From NCBI GenBank assembly GCA_008692225.1, contig VICG01000015.1, forward strand, positions 947,001 to 1,011,000: 64,000 nt of DNA. The letters are read 5' to 3'. How positions within the stretch are numbered: the first letter of the stretch is position 1; every line of letters starts with the position of its first letter. Below are positions 12,218-25,095 of the stretch, one piece after another. A program made the translations under genes and the position numbers. This DNA comes from Monilinia fructicola. Its lineage: Eukaryota; Ascomycota; Leotiomycetes; Helotiales; Sclerotiniaceae. The notes beneath the pieces were generated by a model. The model was not told where the DNA came from, searched no databases, and was given only the letters and a program-made list of their open reading frames with translations.

Positions 12218-15200
12218 CTCTTGATGCAAAATGCGCTGGTCAAAATGGTGAAGGCTGGTGGCCGTAGCCAAAAAGAGGTTTCAATTGTGCAATGTGCAGG
12301 GCCGTCGGATCATTCAAACCCTGGAAAGGGTTCCTTTTTCTTCATACAGTAAAATGTCATCAATCCCTGATCTTTCCAAATACTTGCAGTATTACCTGGT
12401 CCAGATTATTGTTCCGCGGTAGCGAAGTGATCTTATCGGAGTAGAAGCTGAAGTGGCTCTAGGTAAGCTGGAGGTCGGATCGATTGGTGAATACCTACAT
12501 AGGTAGGTATGGATAGATAGTTGTTAGTTACAACCGATAAAATGTGAGTGAACAAGCATTGGCGAAAAAAGTATGAGCAAAGTAAGAAAAGAAGGGAGTC
12601 AGTCAACAATCAGTCAATCCGTCACAAAGAGGCGCGGGTGGTTCATCTTTCATGCTCGGGACATAAATAAGCCTTGGATTCACGGATTGTCTCTAGGTTC
12701 CAGGTTGTTCTTGTTGATTTCTTCCCAGATCCATGAAGGGATGGATGGTGGAATTCGAAATTCGAATGAGAGGCGAGTTCTTCGTTGAGATGTGAAGGGG
12801 TTGAAACTCAGCCTCTCTCCTCTCCTTACCATGTTTGCAAAAAGAGTACAACCGCCATGAAATGAAATCATGTCTCGCCCCCAATTTCATGCATAAAAAG
12901 TGGCATATGCCTAGGTAAAAGGATGTCACTCTGGGATGTCTCGCCAGAAGAATCTCTGGACCCAGTTGAAAGTTCAACATTTGGAATGATATTATCGAAC
13001 AACAACAATAATATTGCGTGTCAGATCTGACGCTTGGTCTGATGAAGATAGGCTCAACGGAAAAGAACGGATAAGCAGAATGTCTACCATGTCACGAAGC
13101 ACCAGAAATGGCGAATTATTAGGAGATAAAAACTTGTCCTTGCTTGATACGCTCATCCATCCTTCTTTACAAGAGCCTTGCCGATTTTGTCTCGTTGGGT
13201 ACAAAGGTACCAATGAGGGAGGGAGGGGTGTTTAAATTCACGAGGCGATTTTTTGGAAGCGAATTATCTTCTAGAACAATGTTTGCATATTCTGTCTGCC
13301 GGCAATGATGTGGAAAAACTGTTGGAACGTATTACTATTGGTGCGGTACCTGTCAGGATCTACAACTTCCTTCTACAATAAATGCCTGGCTCTCCCTCCC
13401 ACCTGTTATTTTCACACCGGAAAGCTTCACTTGCCTAGATGTTTGCGCAAGAGTGAGTAACGATAGAGCATCAAGGAGCAAGTATTTGACGACGTATCTT
13501 CGTAGAATCACTAAGCATGTTAAACCTACCTAGGTACATGCAAATGCAGGCTTTGCGGAGGGTTACACAAAACATACAGATACTTTTCGGGCTTTACCTC
13601 AACCACATCATTGTCATTATGAAGAGCTGGCAAGATAGTAAACGAGGCCTTCTATCCGAAACCCGGCTGTGTTGATATTGGTGAACTGTTTATTGAGCAG
13701 GTCTGATGGTTCCGTTATAGCTGAGATCCTAAGAAGATGAATACTGCATCAGCCCTCGATATTGTCCACAAAGATTCAAAGGGGTTTAGAGCATGAAGGC
13801 TTGTGTGATCTTCCTTCTTGCAACAAACCTGGTCTCCAAGTTCAACGATACTTCTCTGACTTGATCAGAACTTTGGTGAGAGTTCGCCGTGGGGACCAGA
13901 CTTCTTTGCTTCAGCTTTGACGATAGAGTACTCATTAAGAACCTTGGCCCCCTTCTAAATTCTTGAAAATCCCCCAACGAGTAGAATCTCCATTAGATAG
14001 GTCTGAGCTATTCGTATCTTTGTTCCGATGAATTCCATGACATCAATGATAGGCTTGCCATTCCATTATGTGACTTTAAAATATATTATAGACGAAGTAT
14101 CTCTCCTCGCCAATGTCAACGCGCTTAATTCCAATTGTGAGCTTGTATCTGAAATGTAAACCTTTGACTGACCTTTCGTCCCATCTCATCCCCCTATTCC
14201 CAGTCAGTCCCCTACACCACACATAAATCCTCAACGCTGTACCATCTCATCTCACCACACTCCCCCTGGCTTTTCGTAAAAATGGATGTTCTGGCATATC
14301 GACAACAATATTCCAGGATTTAGGTATCAAAGTCCTTGAGAATCAAGCTTCAAGGGTGCCGACTTCCATCCTCCAGTCCGATCTGTTGTTGAAACAATGG
14401 GTGTTGAAGATTTACAACAATAACTCCAAATCTTCGGATGTGTACTCTAGATTATTGATCTCGGAGACCAAGATCTAACTCTATCATTCGATAGTGTCGG
14501 ACGATTCATTATTGAAAGGGCGTGGATGAGTAGGTACTTGAACATGGCCCAATACCTTCTGGGCTTGATATTTCCAAGCACATTGAATATCCGAAACAAT
14601 GGATATTCGAGAATCTCTTTGTGGATCAGGGCTTCCCAGACTATTAGAAACCCTGAAAAGGATCAAAATTTTCTCACCCATACGGTTTGGTCGAGTACTC
14701 GTATTGATGAGAACTGGCTACTAATTTCTACCTCAGCAGGTGAAGAATGGTAGACTGTGTGCCGACTACGACCTATCAACACTAATAAGCATTCTAACAT
14801 CATATATAGTTCTAAAGGAAAAGGGAAGCTGCGAGGTTACCATAGATCCTGGTATCCGCTGTTAGAGTCTTGAATCTTGATCCAGGGAAAATACTGTATC
14901 GTTTATCTCCTCTTTTGATCATCAAGATGACATAGACACATGATGGTGCTTCTATACTCCATATGTCTAGCGTGAAGGCCCTCGTTGTCCACATGATCAT
15001 CAACGGAGAAAAGAAATCGCGAAGTTATATTATTCACCGACGTTTGAGAAGGTTCCAGGAATACCTAGGTAGGTAAAGTATTCGATAGAATATGATCTCA
15101 TTGGACAGGTTGATATGGAGAGTTATCACCAGGCTAGCTGCGCATACTGCGTAAGTACAGAGATTGGTAACGAACCCCATCAGCGTTGACCCATGCCAAC

Positions 15201-15740
15201 CAACCCAAGAGAGCACAATCTTTATTGGGGCAATAGTACGGTTCTCCATACCGATGCAATCTTTTGTGGAGTAACGGACTTGGAGAGTTCATGCGAGCAT
15301 GCTTACCTCGTCCTTCGTGAACATCCAGATATCGCAACTGAGACCTCAAGTTCGATGTATACAGACTGTTAATCGACATAAGTTGATAAAGATCACGAGA
15401 AAGAGAAAAAGGGGTACAACACCGCCGCGATTCTTGCCTAGTCTTCAACTCCAAGAGTCCCAATTTCGCATAAAGCACGTGATGAAATCAATGTAATGTA
15501 AGGGCTCCGCACCTAGTAATTAATTAGGTACGGAGTAGGTAATTTGTACCAGCTCTCAATTGCAGGATCGTTTTATGGCCCGCGTACCTTAAACTCCTCG
15601 TCATCCGCCTATATCATTAGGACGACAACACACAGCCTTCTTCGACATCACCAACCAACATCGTATTCAATCACGAAACTGTACTACGACTTGAATGAAA
15701 GTTACAGACGCCGAGTCTTTTCGTTTCGTTTTCTTATCAT
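11373..15740. other. 4.4-kb intergenic stretch without recognised genes
   Basis: No frame here shows a domain or a convincing multi-exon structure. It contains simple repeats (separate entries), ACCTAGGT copies at 11961, 13528 and 15063, and a TACGGAGTA at 15529. The right end includes the promoter and leader of the sugar transporter. Unspliced or non-coding transcripts cannot be excluded by reading. Confidence 0.5.
12021..12217. repeat. two simple tandem repeats, GAGGAGAT/GAGGAATT and GATG/GATT
   Basis: 12021-12070 is a short tandem of gaggagat and gaggaatt units. 12161-12217 is a GATG tetranucleotide array turning into GATT. Both are intergenic microsatellites. Confidence 0.85.
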
Positions 15741-18254
15741 ATGAATAACTATCTTCCCGCGTGGGATCCACAATTTAACAACCACGACCATTCAGGGTCT
15801 CGGTGTTAGTGACGTGCCATCTCATCCACTTCTTGAACTTCATCCTACCCCGACTTTTTTCCCCACCAATCCTACTTCGCGCGGTTTGGGCTGCTGCTAC
15901 AGCTCAATTACCTTCAACATTCCTTTCCCAAAATCAACTCGTCGCCCTGCAAACATACCATTACGAACATTATCTTCCGCGAGTCGACCAAACCCTAGCC
16001 AAGGACTGCTGGGCCCAGACGAGAAGCAGGGTCGGCGGTCTTCCCTTTCGCGCTCTTCGTCACCTGGTTCCGAATTTTCGTGGAGTGACACAGGTGATCT
16101 CGCAGAGCAACTTGCAGACGAGGAAGACCCGTTGCAAAGTCGATTACGAGCATCCCTTGACGAAGAAGTCTTTGGTGGTTCTTCTAAAAGAAAGACAAGA
16201 AGAAGAGTTCGATATAACGACGAGATCAACGGCAAACGAGAGCAGCACTACAATCCTGGACTTGTTAAAGAGGAAATCGAAATTCCGGATCCCGGTCCTC
16301 GACGAATCAGTAGAACTGAGCATACTTTAGCCGCAATCATGTCGGGAGGTGAGAGGCAGATGCATGGCCTCACAGGCCGGCCATTGGTGTAAGGTTCTTG
16401 ATTGATGTATGCATCCTACGCATGGAACTGACAATGGGACAGGTATTTTACTAGTATATTTGTATCTTTAGGTGTGTTTTTATTTGGGTATGATCAAGGA
16501 GTTATGTCTGGAATTATCACGTATGTATTGCTCTCCCTACTTGGATTCGTACTTCTTGACTAATTGCCTTATAGTGGTCCTTACTTTAAGGACTATTTCA
16601 ACCAACCTTCGCGAGCCGAGGTCGGCACCATGGTTGCTATCTTGGAAATCGGAGCATTTATTTCATCCCTAGTTGTCGGGAAGGTCGGTGACATAATAGG
16701 GCGAAGAAAGACAATTCTATATGGATCCTGCATCTTCTTTGTTGGAGGTGCACTTCAGACATTCGCTACTGGCATGCCTATGATGCTTCTTGGACGGATT
16801 ATTGCAGGTGTCGGAGTTGGTATGCTATCAACGATCGTGCCCATATACCAATCCGAGATATCACCTCCACATAATCGCGGTAAGCTTGCTTGTATCGAAT
16901 TCTCAGGCAACATCACAGGATATGCAACCTCTGTATGGGTGGACTATTTCTGTAGTTTCATCAAGGGGAACATGTCTTGGAGGATTCCTCTATTGATGCA
17001 ATGCGTTATGGGCGCACTTTTGGGTGTTGGAAGTTTGGTTATTGTCGAGTCACCAAGGTGTGTATTTCTCGCTGTCTACAGTTTACATGCGACTAATGAT
17101 CACATTCAGATGGCTTTTGGATAATGATCACGATGAAGAAGGCATGGTAGTTATTGCCAATCTTTATGGGGGTGGTGACATTCACAATCAAAAGGCCCGA
17201 GAAGAATATCGGGAAATCAAGATGAACGTATTAATGGCCCGCCAGGAGGGAGAGAAATCTTATAAAGATATGTTTCGAAGATATCGTACTCGAGTTTTCA
17301 TCGCCATGTCTGCGCAGGCTTTTGCCCAACTCAACGGCATCAACGTCATTTCATACTATGCTCCTCTGGTCTTCGAATCTGCAGGGTGGGTTGGTCGCCA
17401 AGCAATCTTAATGACGGGCATCAACGCTATCACGTACTTCTTATGTACCATACCGCCATGGTATCTCGTAGATCGCTGGGGCCGACGTTTTATTCTGCTG
17501 AGTGGTGCAATCGCCATGGTTATATCTCTATCTGCTATCTCTTACTTTTTGTTCCTGGACATACGAGCTACACCCACTTTGGTTGTCGTATTTGTCATGA
17601 TATATAATGGAGCTTTCGGGTTTAGTTGGGGACCAATCCCATGGCTTTACCCACCCGAGATTCTCCCCCTCAGCATTCGATCCAAAGGAGCTAGTCTGTC
17701 AACCGCCACGAATTGGGCTTTCAATTGGCTCGTGGGAGAAATGACGCCCATCTTGCAAGAATTAATCACATGGCGTTTGTATTTGGTTCACGCCTTTTTC
17801 TGTGCCACCAGTTTTGTCGTTGGTAAGATCCTGTTGATTCCCACACGCTCGCAAAATCTAACAACTTGCAGTATATTTCATTTATCCCGAGACGGCCGGC
17901 GTAAGATTAGAAGATATGGACATGATATTCGGTGACGCGACCACCGCGATGCCCACGCCAGCAACCAGAGCCGAGAGTGGCTCATTGATGGGTGTCAGTT
18001 CACCTGTTCCTTCTGTTGACCTAAGACGTGGCTATGGAGGACCAAACAATATTGGGCCTTCTAGTGCCATCCCGGGTCTTGATATCGACCCACCCAATGT
18101 TTCCATCGTCAACGGGAAACCCCAATATGGGGCAGACGAAGAGTCTGGGGAAGGTGTCGGGGGTTGGATTTCACGTATGGTGAACAGAAACAGGGGCGAA
18201 GGGGATAGTATCAAGAGTGGAAAGTATAAGCCATTAGACCAAGACGAGGAATAA
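15741..18254 (+). CDS. MFS sugar transporter with long N- and C-terminal tails
   Basis: Six exons: 15741-15802 (tentative), 15903-16388, 16443-16520, 16575-17057, 17110-17822 and 17872-18254, 734 aa in one frame. Introns 2-5 are 49-54 bp. Sugar porter motifs appear in order: GVFLFGYDQGVMSG (helix 1), GDIIGRRKT between helices 2 and 3, GVGVGMLSTIVPIYQSE, ESPRWLL, QLNGINVISYYAP, DRWGRR, GPIPWLYPPEILP and PETAGVRLEDMD after helix 12. What is unusual is a hydrophilic N-terminal tail of about 183 residues, Ser/Arg/Glu-rich (SLSRSSSPGSEFSWSD), and a C-terminal tail of about 120. Fungal sensors of the Snf3/Rgt2/Rco3 type also carry extended tails, so a sensing role is possible but not shown. The start is uncertain: exon 1 ends at a weak GTGTTA donor, and no in-frame ATG lies nearby in exon 2. 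Confidence 0.85.
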
Positions 18255-19323
18255 GCGACGTTATTCGCTAGGATATTAGATTGGATTTAGCAACAAGCAG
18301 GCGTACATGAATGCTCACACGGGGGGTGTAATACCAGTGCCATGTAGAGCACATATAGAATGTGAATTTATCGGGATTTGTAGATTACTTTTTTCAATGG
18401 ATAGGTATTTAACAGTTTTATAAGAGACTCGAGACATGGAACTAGGTATGAAGTGTTAGTGAATTCTGAAATGTATAGAAAAGAGCTGAAACGCCTAGTG
18501 ACGGGTGCTTCCCAGCTTAATGACCTCACTTTCGCACGTTTCGTCCGACGTTGGGATACCCAGATTGACAGTCCTATATTTATCTACCTCCAGGGCTACC
18601 TAAACCTCTTTGCAACCAAAAATATAAGAATAAATCAAACAAACAAACGTGCGTTGGTAGTGTTGGGTCAGTGTGACGTTGACTTCTTGGAAGCTTGAAT
18701 AAAAAATTATATTTATCATATACTCTCCAGCTGTACAATCGATCATTTCAAATACCAACAACTACCCAATCACTTCCCCCTCGTGGAACAAGTAGAACCT
18801 TGGAAGTATAGGATCATCAGCAATTTGACGAATTTCCAATTTTGCGTCAGCCTCGTCAGCCCCAGAAGGACAGATTTCGGGTATAATGTGATGGTGCACT
18901 AAATTTAGACCTCCCCCAATTGATTTCAAGTAAGGTAGAGCAGAACTTACATACATGCTAGGTACCGTACCTAGTAACCTTATGGTAATCTTTTCGACCT
19001 TGACTCCTTTTTACAAACTTTCACAAGGGATTACTTTTGTCCTTCCTCTTTGTCGGCAAATCTACTCTCAGAATCACTCTGTGCAGAGATGAGAGACTTT
19101 GTTAATTGATATTTTATTCTTCTTCCAATTCTTTGATATTCCCTGGACATTGTTTAGGTTGCGACTTTTAACTCGACAGCCGTATCGACCCTGGGACCAC
19201 TAACTTTAAGCTACTATCAATTGCAGATCATAAGATTCTGAAAGTTACTTTGGGAGATACGTAACAGGGAGGGAGGAAGCTTCTCTTTTCGACATTTCTC
19301 GCAGACTTCCGCAGGTATTCGAA
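18255..19323. other. intergenic, sugar transporter 3' region and PMT2 promoter
   Basis: 1.07 kb between two plus-strand genes. The leader before PMT2 is pyrimidine-rich. No coding frame recognised. Confidence 0.55.
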
Positions 19324-21788
19324 ATGGCTTCCGCCAAAGCAGCTGTTGCTTCTGGCGCAGATCATGCTCAGACAACTCGTCGACGTAATGTGCCGTCATC
19401 CAATGGTGGTCTTGTAGACACAGTGGAGATAGATGACAAAAAGACACAAGTCAAGAAGGTGAGCAAACAATCTACGGCTTCTCCTATAACACTCTTGAGA
19501 ACGATAGACTGATGAAGTTACTCCGTGGCAGGGTCAGAATTCTATTGTACAGTTCCTTGACGAGTGGGAGTTCTTAATTGCACCCTTGGTTTTCACAATC
19601 TTCGCATTCTTCACTAGATTATACAAGATCGGTCTTTCACCTATTGTTACCTGGGATGAAGCCCAGTAAGCATATTTCTTGTTGTTCCAACTCCTGGAGA
19701 TTGTGGGCTGATCATGTTGGGTCTAGTTTTGGAAAATTCGGATCCCATTACATCAAGAGAGAATTCTATTTCGATGTTCATCCTCCTCTCGGAAAGATGC
19801 TGGTGGGCCTTTCCGGATACCTCGCAGGTTACAATGGCTCTTTCGAATTCAAGTCAGGGGAGCAATACCCCGAGGATGTCAATTACACCTTTATGCGTGC
19901 CTTTAACGCCTTCTTCGGCGCCGTCACAATCCCCTTGGCTTACTTCACTGCTCGCGAATTGAACTTCAAGAGACCCGCAGTATGGTTCGTTACGTTGATG
20001 GTTTTGTGCGAAAATTCCTACACCACAATCAGTCGTTTCATTCTCTTGGATTCTATGCTCCTATGCTTTACATTTACCACAGTTCTCTGCTGGGCTAGAT
20101 TCCACAATCTCCAAAAGCAAAGTTGGACCTTTGAATGGTTCGCTTGGCTCATCTTGACTGGTATAAGTATTGGATGTGTTTGCAGTGTAAAGATGGTTGG
20201 TCTTTTCTGCACAGCCATGGTCGGAATCTACACAATTGAGGATTTGTGGAACAAGTTTGGTAATACCAAAATGCCAAAGGTAACTAAAGTGTAATTATGG
20301 AAATTCTCAGTTGTCTTGCTGACATATCTCCAGGTCGAGCTTGCGGCACATCTTGGTATCAGAGTGATTTCTTTGATTGTCATTCCTGTACTTGTTTACA
20401 TGCTCTCCTTCGCCCTCCACTTCGCCATTTTGGAAAATAGCGGGCCCGGTGATGCTCAAATGAGCTCCTTGTTCCAGGCCAATTTGAAGGGAACCGAGGT
20501 TGGAAAGGATAGTCCACTTGAAATTGCATATGGATCTCGAGCTACGATCAAGAATATGGGATATGGTGGTGGTCTTCTTCACTCTCACATTCAGACCTAT
20601 CCTGAAGGATCCAACCAACAACAAATTACTTGCTACCACCATAAAGATGCTAACAACGAATGGTGGTTCTATCCCAATCGCTCTCAACCAGAATTCGATC
20701 CAGAGGCACCACTCAGATATGTTGCCGATGGCGATGTTCTGCGTTTTGTCCATTCACAAACCGGCCGTAACCTTCACTCACATGACGTATCAGCACCTGT
20801 TACCAAGGCTGATAAAGAAGTCTCGTGTTACGGCAATACCACAGTCGGTGATGATAAAGATCACTGGACCATGGAAGTTGTCAAGGATGTTTCCTCAAAT
20901 GACCGTAGCAAAATTAGGACATTGACTACTGCTTTCCGACTCAAGCATACAAGTTTAGGATGCTACTTGCGAGCTGGTAATGTTAACTTGCCACAATGGG
21001 GTTTTAAGCAAATCGAAGTTACTTGTACCAAGGACAACAACCCTAAGGACGTTTACACTCACTGGAACGTAGAAGCTCATTGGAACGAGAAATGTACGTT
21101 GATCAAATTATTTGATGAAGACTGTTTACTGACCACACTGATAGTGCCCGCTGCTGATGCTGGAGCTTACAAGTCTCCTTTCATTCACGACTTCATTCAT
21201 CTGAACGTCGCTATGATGACTTCAAATAACGCACTTGTGCCAGATCCCGACAAGCAGGACGATTTAGCTTCGTACTTTTGGCAATGGCCAATTCTCAACG
21301 TAGGATTGAGAATGTGTGGATGGGATGACAATATTGTCAAATATTTCCTTCTCGGAAACCCTCTCGTATACTGGGGTTCCACTGCCTCCCTTGGCGTTCT
21401 TGGTCTTTTAGTTGCCTGGTACCTCATAAGATGGCAACGTGGATACGACGAACTCAAACAAAACGAGATTGATCAAATTCATTACGCTGGCTTGTACCCA
21501 GTTCTCGGATGGTTCCTCCATTATATGCCATTTGTCGCCATGGCTCGTGTCACCTACGTTCATCATTACTATCCAGCACTCTATTTCGCCATCTTGACTT
21601 TTGGTTTCTGCTCGGATTGGATGTTGAGGAATCAAGTCAAGACTTTGCAATATTCTGTTTATGGTGTTTTGTATGGCTTGACAATTGCACTTTACATTTT
21701 CTTCATGCCTATCTCGTGGGGTATGGAGGGGCCTAACAAGGAATACTCTAGGCTGAAGTGGTTCGATAGTTGGAGAGTCACGGATTAG
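19324..21788 (+). CDS. PMT2: dolichyl-phosphate-mannose:protein O-mannosyltransferase, Pmt2 type
   Basis: Five exons: 19324-19458, 19508-19665, 19727-20279, 20334-21093 and 21145-21788; introns 49-61 bp; 749 aa, against 759 in yeast Pmt2. The enzyme moves mannose from dolichol phosphate to Ser/Thr of secretory proteins in the ER. The catalytic loop WDEAHFGKFG then [12 protein letters not shown] (about 93-122) follows the first membrane helix and bears the Asp-Glu pair, and the [20 protein letters not shown] wording is typical of the Pmt2 subgroup. The luminal MIR repeats span about 335-510 ([50 protein letters not shown]). The C-terminal membrane block includes [21 protein letters not shown] and FMPISWGM. 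Pmt2 usually pairs with Pmt1. No frame break. Confidence 0.96.
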
Positions 21789-23300
21789 AGGGGCATTTAG
21801 AGTGAGATGACAATGGTCGAATATCACAATTCTTTTCGTATGGGGGGAGGGGCGGTGGGGCAACATCTAAACATTGGGGAGTGGATGAATGGTTGGGGGG
21901 AAAGCGGTGGGGAACGGGAAATCTGGAAAGGGTTCAAAACTTCGCAAATAAGGTGGTTGGAGTGAACAATATGGATTTCTACCTCACTTTACAGATGTGA
22001 TACATATGTGTAACAAAATCTTGTTTTTTTTTTGTCTCATTTCATATCATTTTAAGAAGCTTCTGATGTTGTGTGGTATTATATGTTTGTGTTGTGCTGT
22101 ATTGCATCTTGCTAGAATGATGTATGGAATTCAGATTTTTGAAATTACGAGAAAGGTAAACAAGTAAGAACGTTTGACACGTTTGATATTTATCAATATA
22201 AAATCCAGCGGCTTGGAATACATCATGTGTTGGTAAGTTTTTCTCAATCATCTTGATTCCAATCTGGGCCTGGATATTAGTGATCTTTGATAGCGGACAG
22301 TCGGTAGTGGATAGGGGAGGGTCTATGGGGGGAACTTGTGCGGGGCGTGGTTATCCGGTGGATGGGAAGGGGGTTGGGGGTTCGGAAGAAGATGAAGGGA
22401 GGGATTGAGGGAAGGTGGATTTGGAGCACTGAAAATTTGAGAGACGAACGGAGGTAAGGCAGGAGGAGATAAGGCGTGTTCTGGGTAGTGTGTTGTTTTG
22501 GGGTGGGTATGGAGATCGATGTGGATGTGACTATGGGATGCAAATGTTTGAGATCTCAGATCAAGTAGATCGATCGTCAACAGATAGATAGATGGGTGGA
22601 CTCGATTGAATCGACTCCATATACTGATAAGTTGAGGATGTGCGACTGCATGACTTGCAATCATGATCATGGCACCACATGATGCAATCCGATCTGATCC
22701 CCAGAAGCGTGCACTAGCCCACGACACGCTTACCTAACAGCCCCCGAATCATCAAACGCCGAAACAACCCAGGCACCCTCACGAGTGTTCCAACGTCGTA
22801 TCCCGGCGCGCTCCACCATGGGCACCTACTGTAATATTGAGTGCCGCGAGGCCGTGACAGCTTGCGTGTGGCCCTGCCCCGGCAGACCCCTGGGCTCCAA
22901 TTTAATCCCAAGCTTCGACGTTTAGCGCCGTCTCTCTCGGAGTTCCTGCGACGCCGGCGCGCGAACACAATCTTCTCACGCGTGCAACGCACGGCTCGTG
23001 CCGTGCTTGCTTTTTCCTCCTCGCCGATAATGACGTACATATATGTCTGCCTGGCTGTGTACGGCATCGTGCAATGAGGAATGAATGGATAGTGCCATGG
23101 AGCCCCGCGGGGCGGGTTTTCCGTTCGATGGCTACGGCATCACCCTTTCGCACCCCGAAAAAAACCGCTGGACTCTCCATGGATAGCGCAATTTATCTGT
23201 GATTCCTCATCGCGGGATGATTGTGCATGTCAAGTGATTAGAAGTAGAGTGAAACGGTGAATCATCTGCAGGTTGAACAGGTTATAGAAAGGCGCATCAA
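21789..23300. other. gene-poor segment downstream of PMT2, including a GC-rich CpG-dense island
   Basis: 21789-22700 is G-rich on the plus strand (runs of GGGG) with no recognised gene. About 22720-23170 is clearly GC-richer and full of CpG (gcgacgccggcgcgcg near 22950), unlike its surroundings. Open frames exist there on both strands (22714-23067 minus, 22841-23077 plus), but GC-rich sequence makes stop-free frames by chance and neither has a recognisable domain. Confidence 0.5.
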
Positions 23301-23309
23301 ATTTCCAAT

Positions 23310-24470
23310 ATTGGATTTGGAAGGTATATAGATTTTTTTAACGTTGGGGATCATCACGGGATTATGGTTAAATGGCTAATTATATGAATCCAATTAGCGA
23401 CGGTTTATACATATTTAGCGCGCATTGTTAAATATAGTAGATAAACTCATCATACTCGAAAAATACTGAATTTTTAATATTAAAATATACAATACAAGTT
23501 TACAAGATTGATTTTATAAAATCTATAATTATATAATAAAGTTTAAAGAAGTTTTAAAAGATTCAACTTAGTATAAGTAAAATATTTTTAAAAAATTATT
23601 ATAATATTTTTAAACTCTTTATAAAGTATAATATTAATAATCTATTTATGATTTATTTATACTCGAGCGGGTTTTAATAGAGGTATACGCGAATATAAAA
23701 CTTATAAGTATTTAACGAAAACTTAATATAATTTTATATAATTTATATATATTATAAATTAAGTATTTTTAGTGCTTTTCTATTATATTTTTATATTATA
23801 AAAATTTAATCTTTAAAAGAATATTAGTATTACAAAGTTAGTTATTTTTAAGAATCTAGTAATTTATTAATATATTCATTTAAATTTTAAGAATTATATT
23901 TAAATTTTAAAGATTAAAAGTATAGAAAAATAATATAAGCTTTAAAGTTTTTTTTTAAATATTATTAAAATTTAATAATACTTATTCTATTTTAATATAT
24001 ATCAATATAAAATATAAAATATAAAAAATTGAAAATTTTAACGAAAAATTATACTTATATAATCTAAATAAGCGAGTTTATTCTTTTAAAATCGATAAAC
24101 TTTCGTATATTTCTAAGTTTATATATATTAAGTATTAATAGAGATATTAAAATTCTAAAATATAATATATAGAATTTAGCTTTTATTTTATTATTAAGTA
24201 GAATTTAATAAGTCTAGCTATAATATTTATCAAGTTATATATTTAATATTAATATAAATCTCTCTCTTTTAATTAGGTTTTTAATATTTATAGATTTTGT
24301 TAAACGATTATTCATTTGAAATTAGTTTTTATACTATAAAAATCTTATAATATGTATTAAAATATTAGATTTATAATATATATAAGTTATCTAAAATTTT
24401 ATCTAGGTTTTAAAAGTTTTATATTCGTATATGCCTTTTTTAAAACCCGCCCGAGTAATTATCAAATGAA
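23310..24470. repeat. AT-rich block, RIP-like
   Basis: About 1.16 kb of extremely AT-rich sequence, almost no CpG or CpA-preserving words and no frames of any length. The edges are sharp on both sides. This is what RIP leaves of an old transposon, but no transposon protein is readable. Confidence 0.65.
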
Positions 24471-24890
24471 TTTGTATTATAATTGTAGATACACTTTTGT
24501 TAAAGGCAAAAGAAACAATCGCCTTATAGGCCCACATAAGCTTATCTGGACGTCCACGCGACGTGCCCATCGGATTTAAACCAAGCGATCCTGCAACTAC
24601 GCTGTACACCTAGGTACATATCAACAGGACCCATATGTGCTTGTACACCTGAGGTATACAGTCGTTATCATGTGGGTATCCACGTTATGCACATGTGGAT
24701 ATCTGTATGGAAGAATAAGTACATATATGTATGTACTGGAACACTCTGCCGAATATGTGTACAGAACCGAGATTGGAAATGGAAGTGATTGTGCGGATTG
24801 GGGCTCACGAATCACGAAAGGGGATGTGATCGTCGATGATATGCCCTGCTAGAGAACATGGGAGCGCATAGCGTTGTTGTGAAGGATTTC

Positions 24891-25095
24891 TTGATTCTTG
24901 ATTTGGGTGATAATGGTGTCGAGGTCCTCGATTCAGAGGACTGGAGGGCTGGTAGTTCTCGTCGGGGTGAAGCTGAAGGAGATTTAGATGGATTGATTCT
25001 TGATTTAGGTGATAATGGTGATCAAGATCCTCGATTCGGAGGATTGGAGGGCTGTTAGTTCTCGTCGGGGTGAGACCGAAGGAGATTCAGATGGC
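24891..25095 (+). repeat. 102-bp tandem duplication
   Basis: Two diverged head-to-tail copies start at ttgattcttgattt (24891 and 24993). Both share gataatggtg, cctcgattc, ggagggctg and gttctcgtcggggtga. The unit is 34 codons and one frame is open through most of both copies (24858-25058), so it could be a coding repeat fossil, but no protein family is recognised. Confidence 0.8.
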
